From Lathyrus oleraceus (Eukaryota > Streptophyta > Magnoliopsida > Fabales > Fabaceae), in contig NC_066579.1 of the NCBI RefSeq assembly GCF_024323335.1, positions 372,001 to 436,000 of the forward strand: 64,000 bases of DNA, written 5' to 3'. Under the pieces are notes generated by a model. It saw only the letters and a list, made by a program, of their open reading frames with translations. It ran no database searches and was not told where the DNA came from. The position numbers were made by a program, and so were the translations under genes. Below are positions 17,521 through 29,191 of this stretch, one piece after another; position 1 is the stretch's first letter; each line of letters begins with the position of its first letter.

Positions 17521-18279
17521 GAATAACAGATAACATCAATGAAACAAACAGCAAAGGGTTGTACCAGCTCTAAAACCTTCTTAATGTATCAATTTCAAAC
17601 AATCACGCTCCTCTAAAAAGAAAATATAACCATCAGTATGAATTTAATTAGTTGACAACATATGTATTGCAAAAGAAAATATAACCATTAGTATGAATTT
17701 AATTAGTTGACAACATATGTATTGAAAAAGAAAACAAATATACCTCTCTATGTCATGCATGCCTCTTAGCATGGTCTGCACAAAAATGAAGTAAGAAGGG
17801 TCAAATGGGCCCCTTGGGTAACTCTTTAATAGGGCATCAGGATCGACAGTGACTTCCTCATGGGCTTTAGAGGCTTCAGGTTCAATCCATAGGCTTTAGA
17901 GGCTTCCTCAAGGGCTTCCTCATGGGCTTTAGGAACTTCAGGTTCTGCTGCATCATATGTTGCATCATACTCATGGACTTACCATCGACCTTACCTTTAA
18001 TCGATATGCCTTTCATACGAACTCCATGAGCTTTCGTAACTCTAATTCCTTTTTCACCTACGATACTCCTCTGGTACCAAGTGACTCTCGAAATCATTCG
18101 ACCTATGATGTTGTATATTTTTCTTAGCTATTTAGATCATGTGTTCATCTTGAATTTTATCATTGTGCTTGAGTTAATGGAACAAGAATCCTATGCGAGG
18201 TTGGTTCAAGTTATATGGGAAGTAAAATCTCAAACTATTCTAAAAAACTTAAAAATTGAGATTTATTTTGTGTGACTCG
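17521..18279. other. Between the two duplicate copies; short local repeats, no gene
   Basis: A word around AGAAAATATAACCATTAGTATG is duplicated in tandem at about 17620-17730 (unit about 60 bp). Another repeat (TTTAGAGGCTTC and TCATGGGCTTTAG) lies at 17860-17945. The minus frame 17882-18097 is made largely of this repeat and has no family signature. Confidence 0.45.
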
Positions 18280-18620
18280 AATCACTCAAAATCTATGACT
18301 CGTATCAAATCAAATAGGAGATAACGAGAAAATTTTGGTGTTTGTGACTTGAATCACATGTTACACATGATTCGAATCATGCAACAGTATGTCTTGAATC
18401 ACAAGTTGCACATGATTCGAATTACACACATCCTACTAGGCATTGCCTCATTTGTTTTGAATCACATTTTCTACATGACTCAAATCACAAAGTTTTACAC
18501 TTTTTCCTATTTGACTATGTTCGATTTGATTCGAATCAAGCTTTGTACATGACTCGAATCATAAACCTTGTTGACTTGAAAAAGTGTTACAACATGACTC
18601 GAATCACTAGGAAATGGGCC
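18280..18620. repeat. Cluster of TTCGAA-type palindromic words
   Basis: About a dozen variants of TGATTCGAATCA / TGACTCGAATCAC are scattered at 15-45 bp spacing, for example at 18368-18379 and around 18412, 18525, 18551 and 18596. The core TTCGAA is palindromic, and words of the form ACATGACTCGAATCA alternate with TTGAATCACA. The cluster sits between the two copies of the 370-bp duplication. Confidence 0.7.
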
Positions 18621-18756
18621 TTTTTTTATGTTGATCTTGTTCCACCCTGCTTGCTCATTTGACTCAAAACAACAGATGATTTTGACTCGAAAATAACAAC
18701 CATTTTCACAACTTTTGTGCATAATCTCGAGCACATATGAATTATTGTTGTTATCT

Positions 18757-19127
18757 CATTTTCATTAAGCAATATCATAACCAAAATAGTGATTTTGTGA
18801 AATCAGCAACCTCTCATTTTGAAAAATCAAAATCTCTTGCAAACACAATTTCTTTCATCTCCAACCTTTAGTTTGAACTCAAATCTTGACTATGGATATT
18901 TGTAATTGTTGATGGAGACGTGTCTTGAAACTAAAATTTCTTGAAGATTTGGTAAAGATTTTCAGGAAGTTTGCAACATTGTAGTTGTTGTGACTGGTGG
19001 TGACAAATTCTAGTGAAAAGAAGGAGGTTCTTCTCTATATGCTGACCTTGGTAGAGATCTGTAGAAGCCTGCATATAGGGTATGATTTCTTATAAAATTT
19101 TCGAATAGTTCATCGCTTAAGAAATCA
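18757..19127. repeat. 370-bp direct duplication, copy 2
   Basis: Second copy of 17151-17520. Here the minus-strand reading frame continues upstream into a 135-codon open frame (19010-19417), which copy 1 lacks. Confidence 0.8.
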
Positions 19128-19417
19128 ATGGGATCAGGGGTGATTGTCAGACACAAAGACTTGAAGCAAATTGGTGGAGCTAGAAGATTTAAGAAGCGAG
19201 AATCGGGTAAAGATTTCGCAAAGAGTTCATCATCAAAGTTGTATACAAGTCGAGATCCATATTTGAGATTTATTTTTCTCAGCATTATTATGGATTGATG
19301 ATTGTACGAACTCGTGTAATATTTCTCAAAACATAATAGAAGAATTATTTTCATTGGGAAACCATTAGAGAACGGAATAGGCTCTTGCGAGGATGATGGA
19401 TTTGAACCACTATACAT
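19010..19417 (-). CDS. Unrecognised ORF, 135 aa
   Basis: I do not recognise this protein. It starts MYSGSNPSSSQEP and contains YNFDDELFAKSLPDSRF and DFLSDELFENFIR, two related segments with an acidic DELF motif. Its 3' half is the coding-like part of the 370-bp duplication. Just upstream on the minus strand is a 32-bp GA run, as seen in many plant leaders. The first duplicate (17151-17520) reads a similar SLPR end followed by GTAAG, so this may be one exon of a larger, broken gene. No transmembrane segment or signal is clear. It could also be chance. Confidence 0.3.
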   Translation of the reverse strand: MYSGSNPSSSQEPIPFSNGFPMKIILLLCFEKYYTSSYNHQSIIMLRKINLKYGSRLVYNFDDELFAKSLPDSRFLNLLAPPICFKSLCLTITPDPIDFLSDELFENFIRNHTLYAGFYRSLPRSAYREEPPSFH

Positions 19418-19425
19418 CCTGGTGG

Positions 19426-19430
<5 letters not shown>

Positions 19431-19462
<32 letters not shown>
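19431..19462. repeat. (TC)16 microsatellite
   Basis: An uninterrupted run of TC dinucleotides, 32 bp, lying a few bases upstream of the minus-strand ORF at 19010-19417. Confidence 0.95.
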
Positions 19463-19464
<2 letters not shown>

Positions 19465-20099
19465 GCTGATAGATTCTTAGTGCAGTTTATCGTTAATTCC
19501 CGTTGGTAGCGATTTATTACATAGAGTTATATTTTGTTAAAATCGAAATTGATTTGTGTTTTAGTGTTGATTAAAATATATGGACTAGTGGTGTTATAAT
19601 TATATAATATATTGTTGATCTGTAAATAAGACATCCCGTGTAATTTACGAATTTTCAATTCATTTTAGTTCGTAACTCTTTGGATATTATCTCCATTTCA
19701 ATCTGAGAGATTTGTGAATTGTGTATTTGTATTCAGGATTGATTTCCAATTAAAGCACAAGGTCTATATTCTTCACTTTAAGACTTCCGCATTGAAAAAT
19801 TATGATATTTCATTTTAAAAATCGGTCAAATTTTTAAAAAGTCTATTCAGTTCCCCCTAGGTTGTTTCTCTATCTCTTATTCCTACCGAACATACATTTC
19901 TCAAAATAATACATGTATCTTAACTATTTTACCATGTGATAGACATGTCATTAGATGCAAGTGATTTTCTAAGGTTAACTCTGATGGCTCCCTAAATTAG
20001 TATAAAGTCAATTGGATGTTAAGATTTTTAATAATAAACATAGTTTTGACTCCAAAGGAGCATTCTCTCGCGTGGTCACACATGTCACCACCGAGTGGT
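19463..20099. other. AT-rich stretch without a recognised gene
   Basis: No open frame or motif of note. The CCCCCTAGG word near 19855 often occurs in retrotransposon-rich sequence but is not diagnostic. Confidence 0.4.
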
Positions 20100-20720
20100 A
20101 TTTGCCTTAGCTATATCTAGAATACGGTATATCACTCAATTGTAGGTTAATAATTCCTTATTCGATGAATTTCTTGAGGAAGATGGGTACATGACCTAAC
20201 CCATAAGCTTTGAACACTGAGACAAACAATTAGTCTGGAAGCTAAATAAAGTCATACATGGCCTAAAACAAGCCACAATGGCCTGGTTTGAGAGATTCAA
20301 CGGGGCATTAAGGAGTTTTGACTTCACCTCTAATAGTTGAGACCCCTCATTTTCTTTTCTTTTATCGCGCCTAATTACTCTATTATCATGCTATTCCATG
20401 TGGATGATATGTTCACCTATGCACGTTCAATCAAGCCTTCATTACCAAACTAAACAATCATTTTGCAATCAAACATTTTCTAGGCATTGAGGTTAGTCAA
20501 TAATTAGCTGGCTTTCTATTCCTCTCTCAAACTAAGTACATAATGGATTTTATACCAAAAGCAAACTTTGAGGCTAAAGGAATGACTACATCTATTATTA
20601 TCCAATTTGAAACTCTCAAGGCATGGTTCAGTCTATCTTAATGAGCCTACATTTTACGGGTCAATAGTAAGGGCACTGTAGTTTGCTTCTATTACACGAC
20701 CAGAAATCATCTTTGTTTTT
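20100..20720 (+). pseudogene. Ty1/copia reverse transcriptase remnant
   Basis: In shifting frames the plus strand reads an LVWKLNKVIHGLKQATMAWFERF segment, a damaged catalytic segment (HVDDM), NNHFAIKHFLGIEV and finally a QFASITRPE-like end. This is the order of a copia reverse transcriptase from its LYGLKQ motif to the end of the domain. There are many stops and frameshifts and no longer open frame. It belongs to a different copia copy from the one at 1-870, which lies on the other strand. Confidence 0.75.
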
Positions 20721-21059
20721 AATAAGTCTTGTTAATTTTTATTGTATGCTTTTATCGGCTTTTTTTTGTATTGGTTATTTCAAATGTTTAATGGCATGAA
20801 GTGAGTATTTGTGCAAAATAGAGAATAAAGGGCAGGAGAGAAACAAAATTTAAGTGTATGGTACTTAGCAAAAATAGTGCATGCACACTAATATGTATAA
20901 TTCTGTACTTGTCATTTTCACAAGTCAAAAAAGGTAATGGCGCTAACTGTGCATTAAGGTATATGTATAGTACTTATCGTCATTTATTACATGAGGTAGA
21001 AAAGGTAAGTACACTAACTTTGTGGATTAATGTGTTGATATAGGGGAGTGTCATGGTGA
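20721..21059. other. AT-rich stretch, nothing recognised
   Basis: No gene or repeat is evident. The short plus frame at 20858-21043 has no family signature. Confidence 0.35.
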
Positions 21060-21491
21060 TTTATCATGCCAGGTACATATTACTCTCCAATAAGAGCAAA
21101 ATACTCGGCAATAGTAAAACCGATTATTTCGGGAGCACGAGCAATTTATGGCTCAACAGGATTAGCAACAATCTCTGGATTGACGGGATCAAGAATAGTA
21201 GGAGCAATCTGTGGCTCAACAGGATTATCAGCAATCTGTGGATAAAAGGGAACATGAACTTAAGCAATGCGGGAAGTTTGTTAAGAAACTTTTGTCCAAC
21301 AACATTGCCTTGACTGAGTCTCTTTTCAAATTCGTAGATGGCAGAATTTGCATTGCCAAGTGAAGTTTCATTCATGTGGAAACAATCGAATAATAATAAA
21401 TAACATGGTAAACAACATGCAGCAACTCTACTACTTTAATGGTTTCTCACATCAATTGGATTATCTGAATCCAAAGTTCTTCCAGCCTAAG
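21060..21491 (-). pseudogene. 3' part of an unrecognised gene, cut off by an LTR insertion
   Basis: The minus strand carries coding-like sequence. It begins MNETSLGNANSAIYEFEKR up to about 21240, then in another frame shows repeats of a PQIADNPVEPQIAP type ending IAEYFALIGE before a stop. It directly abuts the target duplication (21492-21496) of the solo LTR at 21497-29191. The matching 5' part lies at 29192-29888 on the same strand. I cannot name the protein. The frame change means either an intron or decay. Confidence 0.4.
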
Positions 21492-22539
21492 AAAATTGTA
21501 ACAACCCAATTTTAGTAATTATTTCTTATATTATTATTACTAAATTTTATTTTATTTATTTGGAGTGTTAATTAATTAATTGGTTGTTAGGTAGTATAAT
21601 AATCGATTATATTAATTAATTTGGTGTGTTAATTAATTATTTAGTTGATATGAGATATAATGAATAATTGAATTATATAATTTGGTGTGCATATTGAGTT
21701 GGTTTAATTTATTTGAATTAAATAGAGATATTTAAATATTAAGTCTTATTGGGCCTATTAATTAAATTAGAGGTATCATGCTTTAAGCCCAAATAGAATA
21801 CTAGTATATAAGAGGTGAGGAGAGTGAGAATTAGGATTCATTTGATCATTTGAAGGTGTCGCATCTCGAAAAATACGATTCCTCGCGATGGTCGCGGAAA
21901 AATTAATGTTCGAACAGAGTCGCCACCGAACTTTATTTATTCCAAATGAAGGAATAGGAAAATATCGATAAAACCTTTAGGAAATAGAATAATGGTCGTC
22001 GCAACCATATTCGGGTTCGGGAGTGGATTACGTAAGGGGAAGGTATTAGCACCCCTTACGTCCGTTGTACTAAACGGGAACCTTTTAGTTCTAATGTGCG
22101 TTTTGAGTGTTAATTTATGTTTGTTTGTTATCTTTGGGTTATAAAATTATTAAAAATAGAAATGGATAAGAATCTCAAAAAGGGAAAGGGGAGGTTTTTT
22201 ATTAGTGTGCTCGCGAAGATACATCAATCTCCTGTCTACGTATCCTTATGGTATAATAAGGAAATCAGAGCATTCGTAGTTCGGGGAACTACGGTTGGTT
22301 GGTGTCTTTTATCGAACAACTGTTTAGATCGCGTTCTAAAGGCTAAACACTGGCTTGTCTACTCTCGGCGGAGGCTTAAGCACTAGTTTGTTGTGCACAT
22401 TAGAAAGGATTAAACGATGTTCTTTCTAAAAAGAGTTTTGATCACACGAGGGTGACAAGTTGGATTAATATGTTTGATGTTTTGTTTGACTGGTTTCGAT
22501 CGCACGAGGGCGAGAAAGGATAAACTTGATAGGTTAAGA

Positions 22540-23345
22540 TATTTTTGGTTGGATGACGATTACTCGGATAGTCGAGTAAGACAACTCGTATCCTAACAGT
22601 CGGGAAAGGAAATAGAAGACTCTATACCACTTTCTTTTTCATCCTTAATTATAGGAAGGATTTGGTAATAATTAAGGTATTTTGACTGGATGACGATTAC
22701 TCGGGTAATCGAGCAAGACAACTCGTACCTTAATAATCGGGAAAGGGAATAGAAGACTCTAGACCGCTTTCTGTTTCATCTGAGTATTTATGAAAATAAG
22801 GTCGTATATGGTTGATGTACTTTAGAATAAACGACAAGTGCTCGAATGGCTGAGTAAGACAACTCATATCCAAGCATTTGAGGAAAGGAATTGAAGACTC
22901 AAGACCATCTCCCTTTTCATATAATTTATTGTGAAAATGATTTGATTAAGTCACAAGTTTGTGGGAAAATGACAATTGTTTGACTAACCGAGTAAGAGAA
23001 CTTGTATTCAATCAATTGAGGAGAGAAAGTTGAAAACTCAAAGTCATCTCCCTTTTCATTTAGCTTAATGTGAAAATAATTTGATTTAGTCGGGTTTGGA
23101 AGTTTGTAGAGGAACGATAATTATTTGACTAACCAAGTAAGAGAACTTGTATTCAAATAATCGAGGAGAAAAATTGAAGACTCAAATTCATCTCCCTTTT
23201 CGTTTCTTATTATAAAAGAATTTGATTTATTTGTTCTTGAGTGGGTGGACGTGACGACTATTTGACTAACCGAATAAGAGAACTCGTATTCAAATAATCG
23301 AGGAGAGGAATTGAAAACTCAAAGCCATCCCCTTTTTCATTTCCA
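22540..23345. repeat. Tandem repeat in the Ogre-like LTR, unit about 130-146 bp, 6 copies
   Basis: Six diverged units begin with ACGATTACTCGG-like words at about 22555, 22686, 22832, 22970, 23113 and 23252. Each is followed by a GAGTAAGACAACTCGTA-type word and later by a pyrimidine-rich CTCCCTTTTCAT word. Confidence 0.75.
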
Positions 23346-23984
23346 AATGAAATGTTGTTTGATGTGATTAAATTTTTTAATTTAACTTTCGATGTCGGAT
23401 CGAGGTTTTAAAATTTGCATTCTTGTGAATGAATTGAATTTATTTGGTGAATAATCCATTTAATCGATTAATTAAAACCGAATAGGTCTCATTGTAAGAA
23501 AGCCCAAGAGTAAGCCATGTGAGGTTGATGGCGATGCTTTTACCAGCGATCGACTTACATAGGTGTTTTGAAAAATGGGCTCGACCTTGAATCGAGAGGT
23601 TCTATTTGTTTTTTAAAAATTGGTTTGAATTGATGGCATGAGAATTATAATCTTTTTGTATTTTTAAGTCTTTATTATTTTTAGGTTCATTTTAAGATGA
23701 GATGAAGAATATACAATGATATAAAGTAAATACAAAAAATAAATGTTAGAAACGGAATTTAAAAGAGTTAGATGTTAATTGCGGAAGTTTAAAAATTAGA
23801 ATTAATCGTTAAATGTTAGGTGTTAATTGAAATCAACATGAAATAATCAAGAGAATTACAATAAAATATTAAATCTTAAAACAAATAACTTAAAGTTTAA
23901 ACAACTAATAAAAGTATCATAAAATTAAAACTCAAAACAATATTAAACTATTGAAAATCTCAATTCTAAACTATTATCCAAAAT

Positions 23985-24775
23985 TTTAAAACATTAACAA
24001 AGATTAAATTCTAAAATCATTCTAAATTAAATTAAAATTCTAAAATAAATCTAAACCACAAAAGAACTCTAATTAATCTATAATTATTTCTAAATAAAAA
24101 AAATTATCTAATTAAATTCTAAGATATTAACAATTAAATTCTAAAATCATTCTAAATTAAACTAAAATTCTAAAAATAAATCTAAATCACAAAAGAACTC
24201 TAATTAATCTATAATTATTTCTAAGTAAAAAATTATCTAATTAAATTCTAAGATATTAACAATTAAATTCTAAAGTCATTCTAAATTAAACTAAAATTCT
24301 AAAATAAATATAAATCACAAAAGAATTCTAATTAATCTATAATTATTTCTAAATAAAAAATTTATCTAATTAAATTCTAAAATATTAACAATTAAACTCT
24401 AAAATCATTCTAAATTAAATTAAAATTCTAAAATAAATATAAACCACAAAAGAACTCTAATTAATCTATAATTATTTCTAAGTAAAAAAAATTATCTAAT
24501 TAAATTCTAAGATATTAACAATTAAATTCTAAAATCATTCTAAATTAAACTAAAATTCTAAAAATAAATCTAAATCACAAAAGAACTCTAATTAATCTAT
24601 AATTATTTCTAAATAAAAAATTACCTAATTAAATTCTAAGATATTAACAATTAAATTCTAAAGTCATTCTAAATTAAACTAAAATTCTAAAATAAATATA
24701 AATCACAAAAGAATTCTAATTAATCTATAATTATTTCTAAATAAAAATTATCTAATTAGATTCTAAGATATTTTC
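23985..24775. repeat. AT-rich tandem repeat in the Ogre-like LTR, unit about 129 bp, 6 copies
   Basis: The word ATTAACAATTAAATTCTAAA returns at about 129-bp spacing (near 24126, 24254, 24383, 24514 and 24642). Each is followed by CATTCTAAATTAAACTAAAA and ATCACAAAAGAACTCTAATT. The units are very similar to each other. Confidence 0.85.
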
Positions 24776-26279
24776 CAATTAACATTAAAAAAAAATAAAA
24801 AAAATCATTATGGTCTTAACAAAACAACAGCCAATCGTGTGGGGGTGCTGATAGGGATTAATGGGCCAAGTCTGGAAGGCCCGAAACAAACCTCTTAGGT
24901 TAACTTAAAACGAAAGAAAAAAAAAGAAGAAAAAAGAAGCGTTATTTTTGATAGCCTTTCTCTCTCTTCAATTTCCCAGCCGCTCACAACACTCTGTAAA
25001 CCCTAAAACTCTTCTCTCTTCTTCGTTCAGTTTACCCTCACCCTCTCGACCTGTGAACAACAAAAACTAGGACATCCAAGGCTAGGGAAAGCAAAGTCCG
25101 GTCATGGCGGAAAACACAAGTTTAACGGCGGCCCTTACGAACTATCACGGTGATGCCGCCATGAGTATCCAGAACTCAAACCAACGTCATACCCTACCCA
25201 AACACAAAGGAAAACCACAAACCTAAATCTCACCGTGAAATTTCCAAGAAAACCGAGAACAACAACAAACAAGATCCCAAAATCAGAAAATCAAGAAAAA
25301 AAAAGACTCCAAATCTTCAAATCCAAACCAAACCAAATGCAACAACATCTTCACGCAATAATCATGGGGGTCACGTTCTAGGAGGCAATGCAAATATGAC
25401 GATAATATCAGAACATGCAAAGGAGAGTTTTAAATACCAAATCGGAGCTAGTCCGACGTTAAGATTTCGGCAAGGCGAGGTATGTATCTTTATCACCTTT
25501 CTGAACTTTTCTCCTTCTTCTTCTCTGTTAAGTGCTTTTGGGTTTTTTTTCGAGAAAATAATCTCTTGCTGTGTTTATGATGTTGTGTTCTGGTTTAGGG
25601 TTTTGAGAAAATATCTTTGCTGTTTTGTTCTTGATGTTGCTAAGTCTTAAAGAAAAATTTCTTGCTGTTGTATTGCTAAGTCTTAAAGAGAAAATAATCT
25701 CATTAACCTTTTTTTAACGTTTATGAAATATTGCTAAGTCTTAAAGAAAAATTTCTTGCTGTTGTACACTTTTTTCTCCATATTATCTGGGATTCTATTT
25801 TTGATAATTTGTTACTGTTTTAAGCTATTGTCAAAATGCTTTTTTGAGTATTCATGTTAACCTGTTGGGTAAAGCTTTGAGCAAGTAGTTTATTTTGTTG
25901 TTTTTTCAGTTTCTTAAACGCTTCTGAAAAGTGCTTTTTATTTAAGCTATTTTTTTTCTCTTTGCAGGTTACAGGAAGTTACAGGAATGAAGTGACTTTG
26001 ATGGATAGTTTGTGGGCTGTAATACAGCAAGGTTGGAGGCGCGCCCCAAGTTCAAAGAGATTTCAATTTGATTACCTGACTTTGGTCTTTAGGATTTATT
26101 CCCATTTGTAGCAAATTTCACTGTAATTACATTGGTTTTTTTTTAAGACAAATGTGTGCTTGGATTATGTAACTTATTGAATTAAAAGTCTAATAACCAT
26201 TAATAATTATGTATTCAACCTTTTAATCTTTCAAAATTTAATTCAATATTTATTTATACTAATCAATTTCAACTTTTAA

Positions 26280-26690
26280 AAACAACAAATTTCTAACTTA
26301 AGTATAATGAATTAATCTAAAAATAAATTTCTAATTTAAGTATAATGACTTAATTTAAAAACAAACTTCTAATTTAAGTATAATGACTCAATTTAAAAAC
26401 AAATTTCTAATTTAAGTATAATGACTCAATTTAAAAACAAATTTATAATTTAAGTATAATGACTTAATTTAAAAACAAATTTATAATTTAAGTATAATGA
26501 CTTAATTTAAAAACAAATTTTTAATTTAAGTATAATGACTTAATTTAAAAAATAAATTTCTAATTTAAGTATAATGACTTAATTTTAAAAACAAATTCTA
26601 ACTTAAGTATAATAACTTAATTTAAAAAAAACAAATTTCTAATTTAAGTATAATGATTTAATTTTAAAAAAACAAATTTCTATTTTAAAT
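26280..26690. repeat. Tandem repeat in the Ogre-like LTR, unit 37-40 bp, about 10 copies
   Basis: The unit contains TTTCTAATTTAAGTATAATG and ACTTAATTTAAAAAC and runs about ten times with changes mainly in A-run length. It lies close to the 3' end of the LTR. Confidence 0.85.
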
Positions 26691-27230
26691 ACAAAAATCT
26701 AAAAATGGGACTTTTAATTTAAAAAAAACACATACATATTTCTAAAAAATGCAAATTCTAAATATGGGACTTTTGAAACAAAGAAATCTCATGGATTAAA
26801 CCAAAATGGCCGGACAAAATTGGGGTATGACAGAAGGCAATAGAGAAAGAGAAGAGGAAAAGTAAGGAGAAGAGGGGAAGAACAAGAGAGAAGCTAGGGT
26901 TTCCAGAGAATTGAAGAGGTAAGGGGGGAATCCTTATTATTACGGGTTAGTATGATCGGGTCAACGGGTAGAAGTATGTTTAGGTTTAAATCCCTAATTT
27001 TGTATGGTTTTGGAATTGATGGGTTTTGATAAGTATTCTTGATTTGTGGTGATTTGATTGTGTTAAAACTGTAAATTAATGTTATATACTTAGAGTATTA
27101 TATGCGTCATAATTTTCTGAACGTTTGACTTTTTACGGAATCGAAATCGGAGGTCCGAAAGTCCTCCAACGATGAAAAACGCAGAAAATTCTGCATTATG
27201 TTTTTTTGTTAATGCAGGAATAGCATTCTG

Positions 27231-27470
27231 TTTTGCGTTAACAGGTTAACCAAATGCGTTAACCGGTTAACACTGTTGAAAATCTGTTAGAAATTTGTAT
27301 TCTGTCTTGCGTTAACATGTTAACCAAATGCGTTAACAGGTTAACACTGTTGAAAATCTGTTAGAAATTTGTATTCTGTCTTGCGTTAACAGGTTAACCA
27401 AATGAGTTAACAGGTTAACACTGTTGAAATCTGCCAGGAAGTGTATTCTTTTTCGCGTTAACAGGTTAAC
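27231..27470. repeat. Cluster of 14 GTTAAC palindromes in the outer LTR
   Basis: Pairs of GTTAAC in the form GCGTTAACAGGTTAACC are repeated in roughly 85-bp blocks that also carry ACTGTTGAAAATCTGTTAG. I count 14 GTTAAC sites in about 230 bp. The cluster lies about 350 bp after the leader-like AGAGGTAAGGGG word. Confidence 0.85.
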
Positions 27471-27563
27471 ACTGTTTGAAAAGTGAAAATTTGAGATTTA
27501 AATGCTGTATTCGTTTTGGAATGAAATCTAAGTGTGCGTATTTGATAAGTAGCCTATATTTAT

Positions 27564-27704
27564 GAATGATATATTGTTATGAATGTGTATATGTACCATT
27601 GGTGGATTGTGAATGATATATTGTTATGAATATGTATATGTACCATTGGTGGATTGTGAATGATATATTGTTATGAATATGTATATGTACCATTGGTGGA
27701 TAAT
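27564..27704. repeat. 47-bp tandem repeat, 3 copies
   Basis: Units start at 27564, 27611 and 27658 with GAATGATATATTGTTATGAA and end with ACCATTGGTGGATTGT. They are almost identical. Confidence 0.9.
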
Positions 27705-27839
27705 TCATAGAGTTAAATTATGGTGATATGTGGAATATTGAGATGGTAGAGATGATCTTCATTGCATATGTGTTGGTATTTGTACATTCATTCATGGCAT
27801 GGTCGGCTTCATAGTGGAAGCAGTGAACCTGTGGGTTCA

Positions 27840-28260
27840 CATAGACGTTGATCCTTAATTGGAAATAGGCGTAGCATATGTTGATCCTTAATTGGAAATA
27901 GGCGTAGTAGTGGCTTGGATTCTAGATATTGAATCGAAAAGCGGTGAAACTGTGGGTTCACATAGACGTTGATCCTTAATTGGAAATAGGCGTAGCACAC
28001 GTTAATCCTTAATTGGAAATAGGCGTGGTAGATAGACGTTGATCCTTGAATGGAAATAGACGTAGCACACGTTGATCCTTAATTAGAAATAGGTGTGGTA
28101 GATAGACGTTGATCCTTAATTGGAAATAGGCGTAGCACACGTTGATCCTTAATTGGAAATAGGCGTGGTAGTGGCTTTGATCTTGTCCGGATCGGAAGCG
28201 TGGCTTGGATTCTAGATATTGAATCGGAAAGCGGTGAAACATTGGGTTCACATTGAGGTA
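27840..28260. repeat. 33-37-bp repeats and a larger duplication in the outer LTR
   Basis: Units beginning GTTGATCCTTAATTGGAAAT occur about ten times, alternating between endings GGCGTAGCACAC and GGCGTGGTAGATAGAC. A larger word, GGCTTGGATTCTAGATATTG with the following GGTGAAAC and GGGTTCACAT, flanks the run at about 27913 and 28201. Confidence 0.85.
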
Positions 28261-29191
28261 CCGCATGCATAGAGTCACATGTCTTGCATTGAGTCACATT
28301 AGAGTCATGTGATAATTGAATGTTTGCATTGATGTGATTGTGAGGTGTGTATGAGATTTAGTAATTGAATTTGGTGATGTTTGGATACATAATTTGGCAA
28401 AATATGTGATTATGTGATAGTTGTAGTTGTGTGTATATTTGTGAATATAGTATTGGATTTGAATATTATGCTTCTTGAGTTTTGATGGATGTTTGAAACA
28501 TGTGAAATAAATATTGGTTAGTATTATTTACATTGTTATATGAAGTGTGATGAATTCCTTTAATTGTTGATTTAATCATTGTGCCTTATTATACTTCTTC
28601 ATAATGATTTGAATTCTCACCCTTTCTGTTTGAATGTTACCTTTACATGGGTATCGTGCAGATACTCAGGAGTAGTATCGCTGAAGTAAATGGAAGGTAG
28701 CTCACTCGAGGTTTAGCCGGAGAGCTTCCGTATTCTAGTTTGGAGACTAGGTAGTGAGTCAATGCTCTGGTCATGTAACACTGGGTAGATTAGTAGTATT
28801 GAACTTGTGTCCTATTTGGATAAGTATTATGTTATTACTTGTGAACATGCTTATTTGCAATTGCTATTGAGAGGCCATAGTGCCAAATATTCTGATAATG
28901 GTTTTAGTTTATTTTGAAGAGATTATTGAGAGATGATCATGGTATGGGACATGGATCATTTGATGAAATGCATGAGTATTCATTATTTTCCGCTGCGAAC
29001 ATATATTCTGGAATATTCATGATAATTGAAAGGTGTTATTTTAAATGACCAGGTGTATGGTATATTGATGATGAATGATGTTTGGTTTCTGAAAGCTTTT
29101 AGTTTTTGAAAACGTCGATGTGACGCCCTTTTGTTTATATGCGTGCTTATTTATATGTTAAGTATTTTGGGATAGAAAAAGGGGTGTTACA

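Larger units (their letters stand above)
21857..26832 (+). mobile_element. Ogre-like solo LTR, 4,976 bp, nested
   Basis: Starts TGTCGCATCTCGAAAA and ends GGGGTATGACA, with a 5-bp target duplication GAAGG at 21852-21856 and 26833-26837. The first 250 bp (GGGTTCGGGAGTGG, then GGGGAAGGTATTAGCACCCC and GTCCGTTGTACT) are what I recognise as the start of Ogre LTRs of legumes, elements known for very long LTRs. No PBS, gag or pol lies inside, so the whole 5 kb is one solo LTR. An R/U5-like part with CCCTAAAACTCTTCTCTC begins near 25000. Three internal minisatellites are listed separately. Family naming rests on memory of the ends; the borders and target duplication are seen directly. Confidence 0.85.
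21497..29191 (+). mobile_element. Tekay-like Ty3/gypsy solo LTR, interrupted by an Ogre-like solo LTR
   Basis: Begins TGTAACAACCC and ends GGGGTGTTACA, with a 5-bp target duplication AAAAT at 21492-21496 and 29192-29196. Without the nested insertion it is about 2.7 kb. It has no PBS, coding region or second LTR, so it is a solo LTR left by recombination. Layout and scattered words match the LTRs of the complete chromovirus at 51027-59256: the same TGTAACA...TGTTACA ends, an AGAGGTAAGGGG word after an AG-rich leader, a word cluster in the middle, and CTCTGGTCATGTAACAC near the end. The two are thus related families, though too diverged to be copies of each other. Confidence 0.88.

Noticed and set aside
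17151..19127. The 370-bp copies as LTRs of a small retrotransposon
   Set aside because: Ends are not TG...CA, and no PBS, purine tract or target duplication was found. Kept as an unexplained duplication.
25396..25650. 84-codon plus frame in the Ogre-like LTR
   Set aside because: It lies in the U5-like part of a solo LTR, has no recognised motif, and its hydrophobic run is from T-rich DNA.
27809..28297. Minus frames with repeated RLFPIKDQR
   Set aside because: They are formed by the 33-37 bp repeats of the outer LTR.
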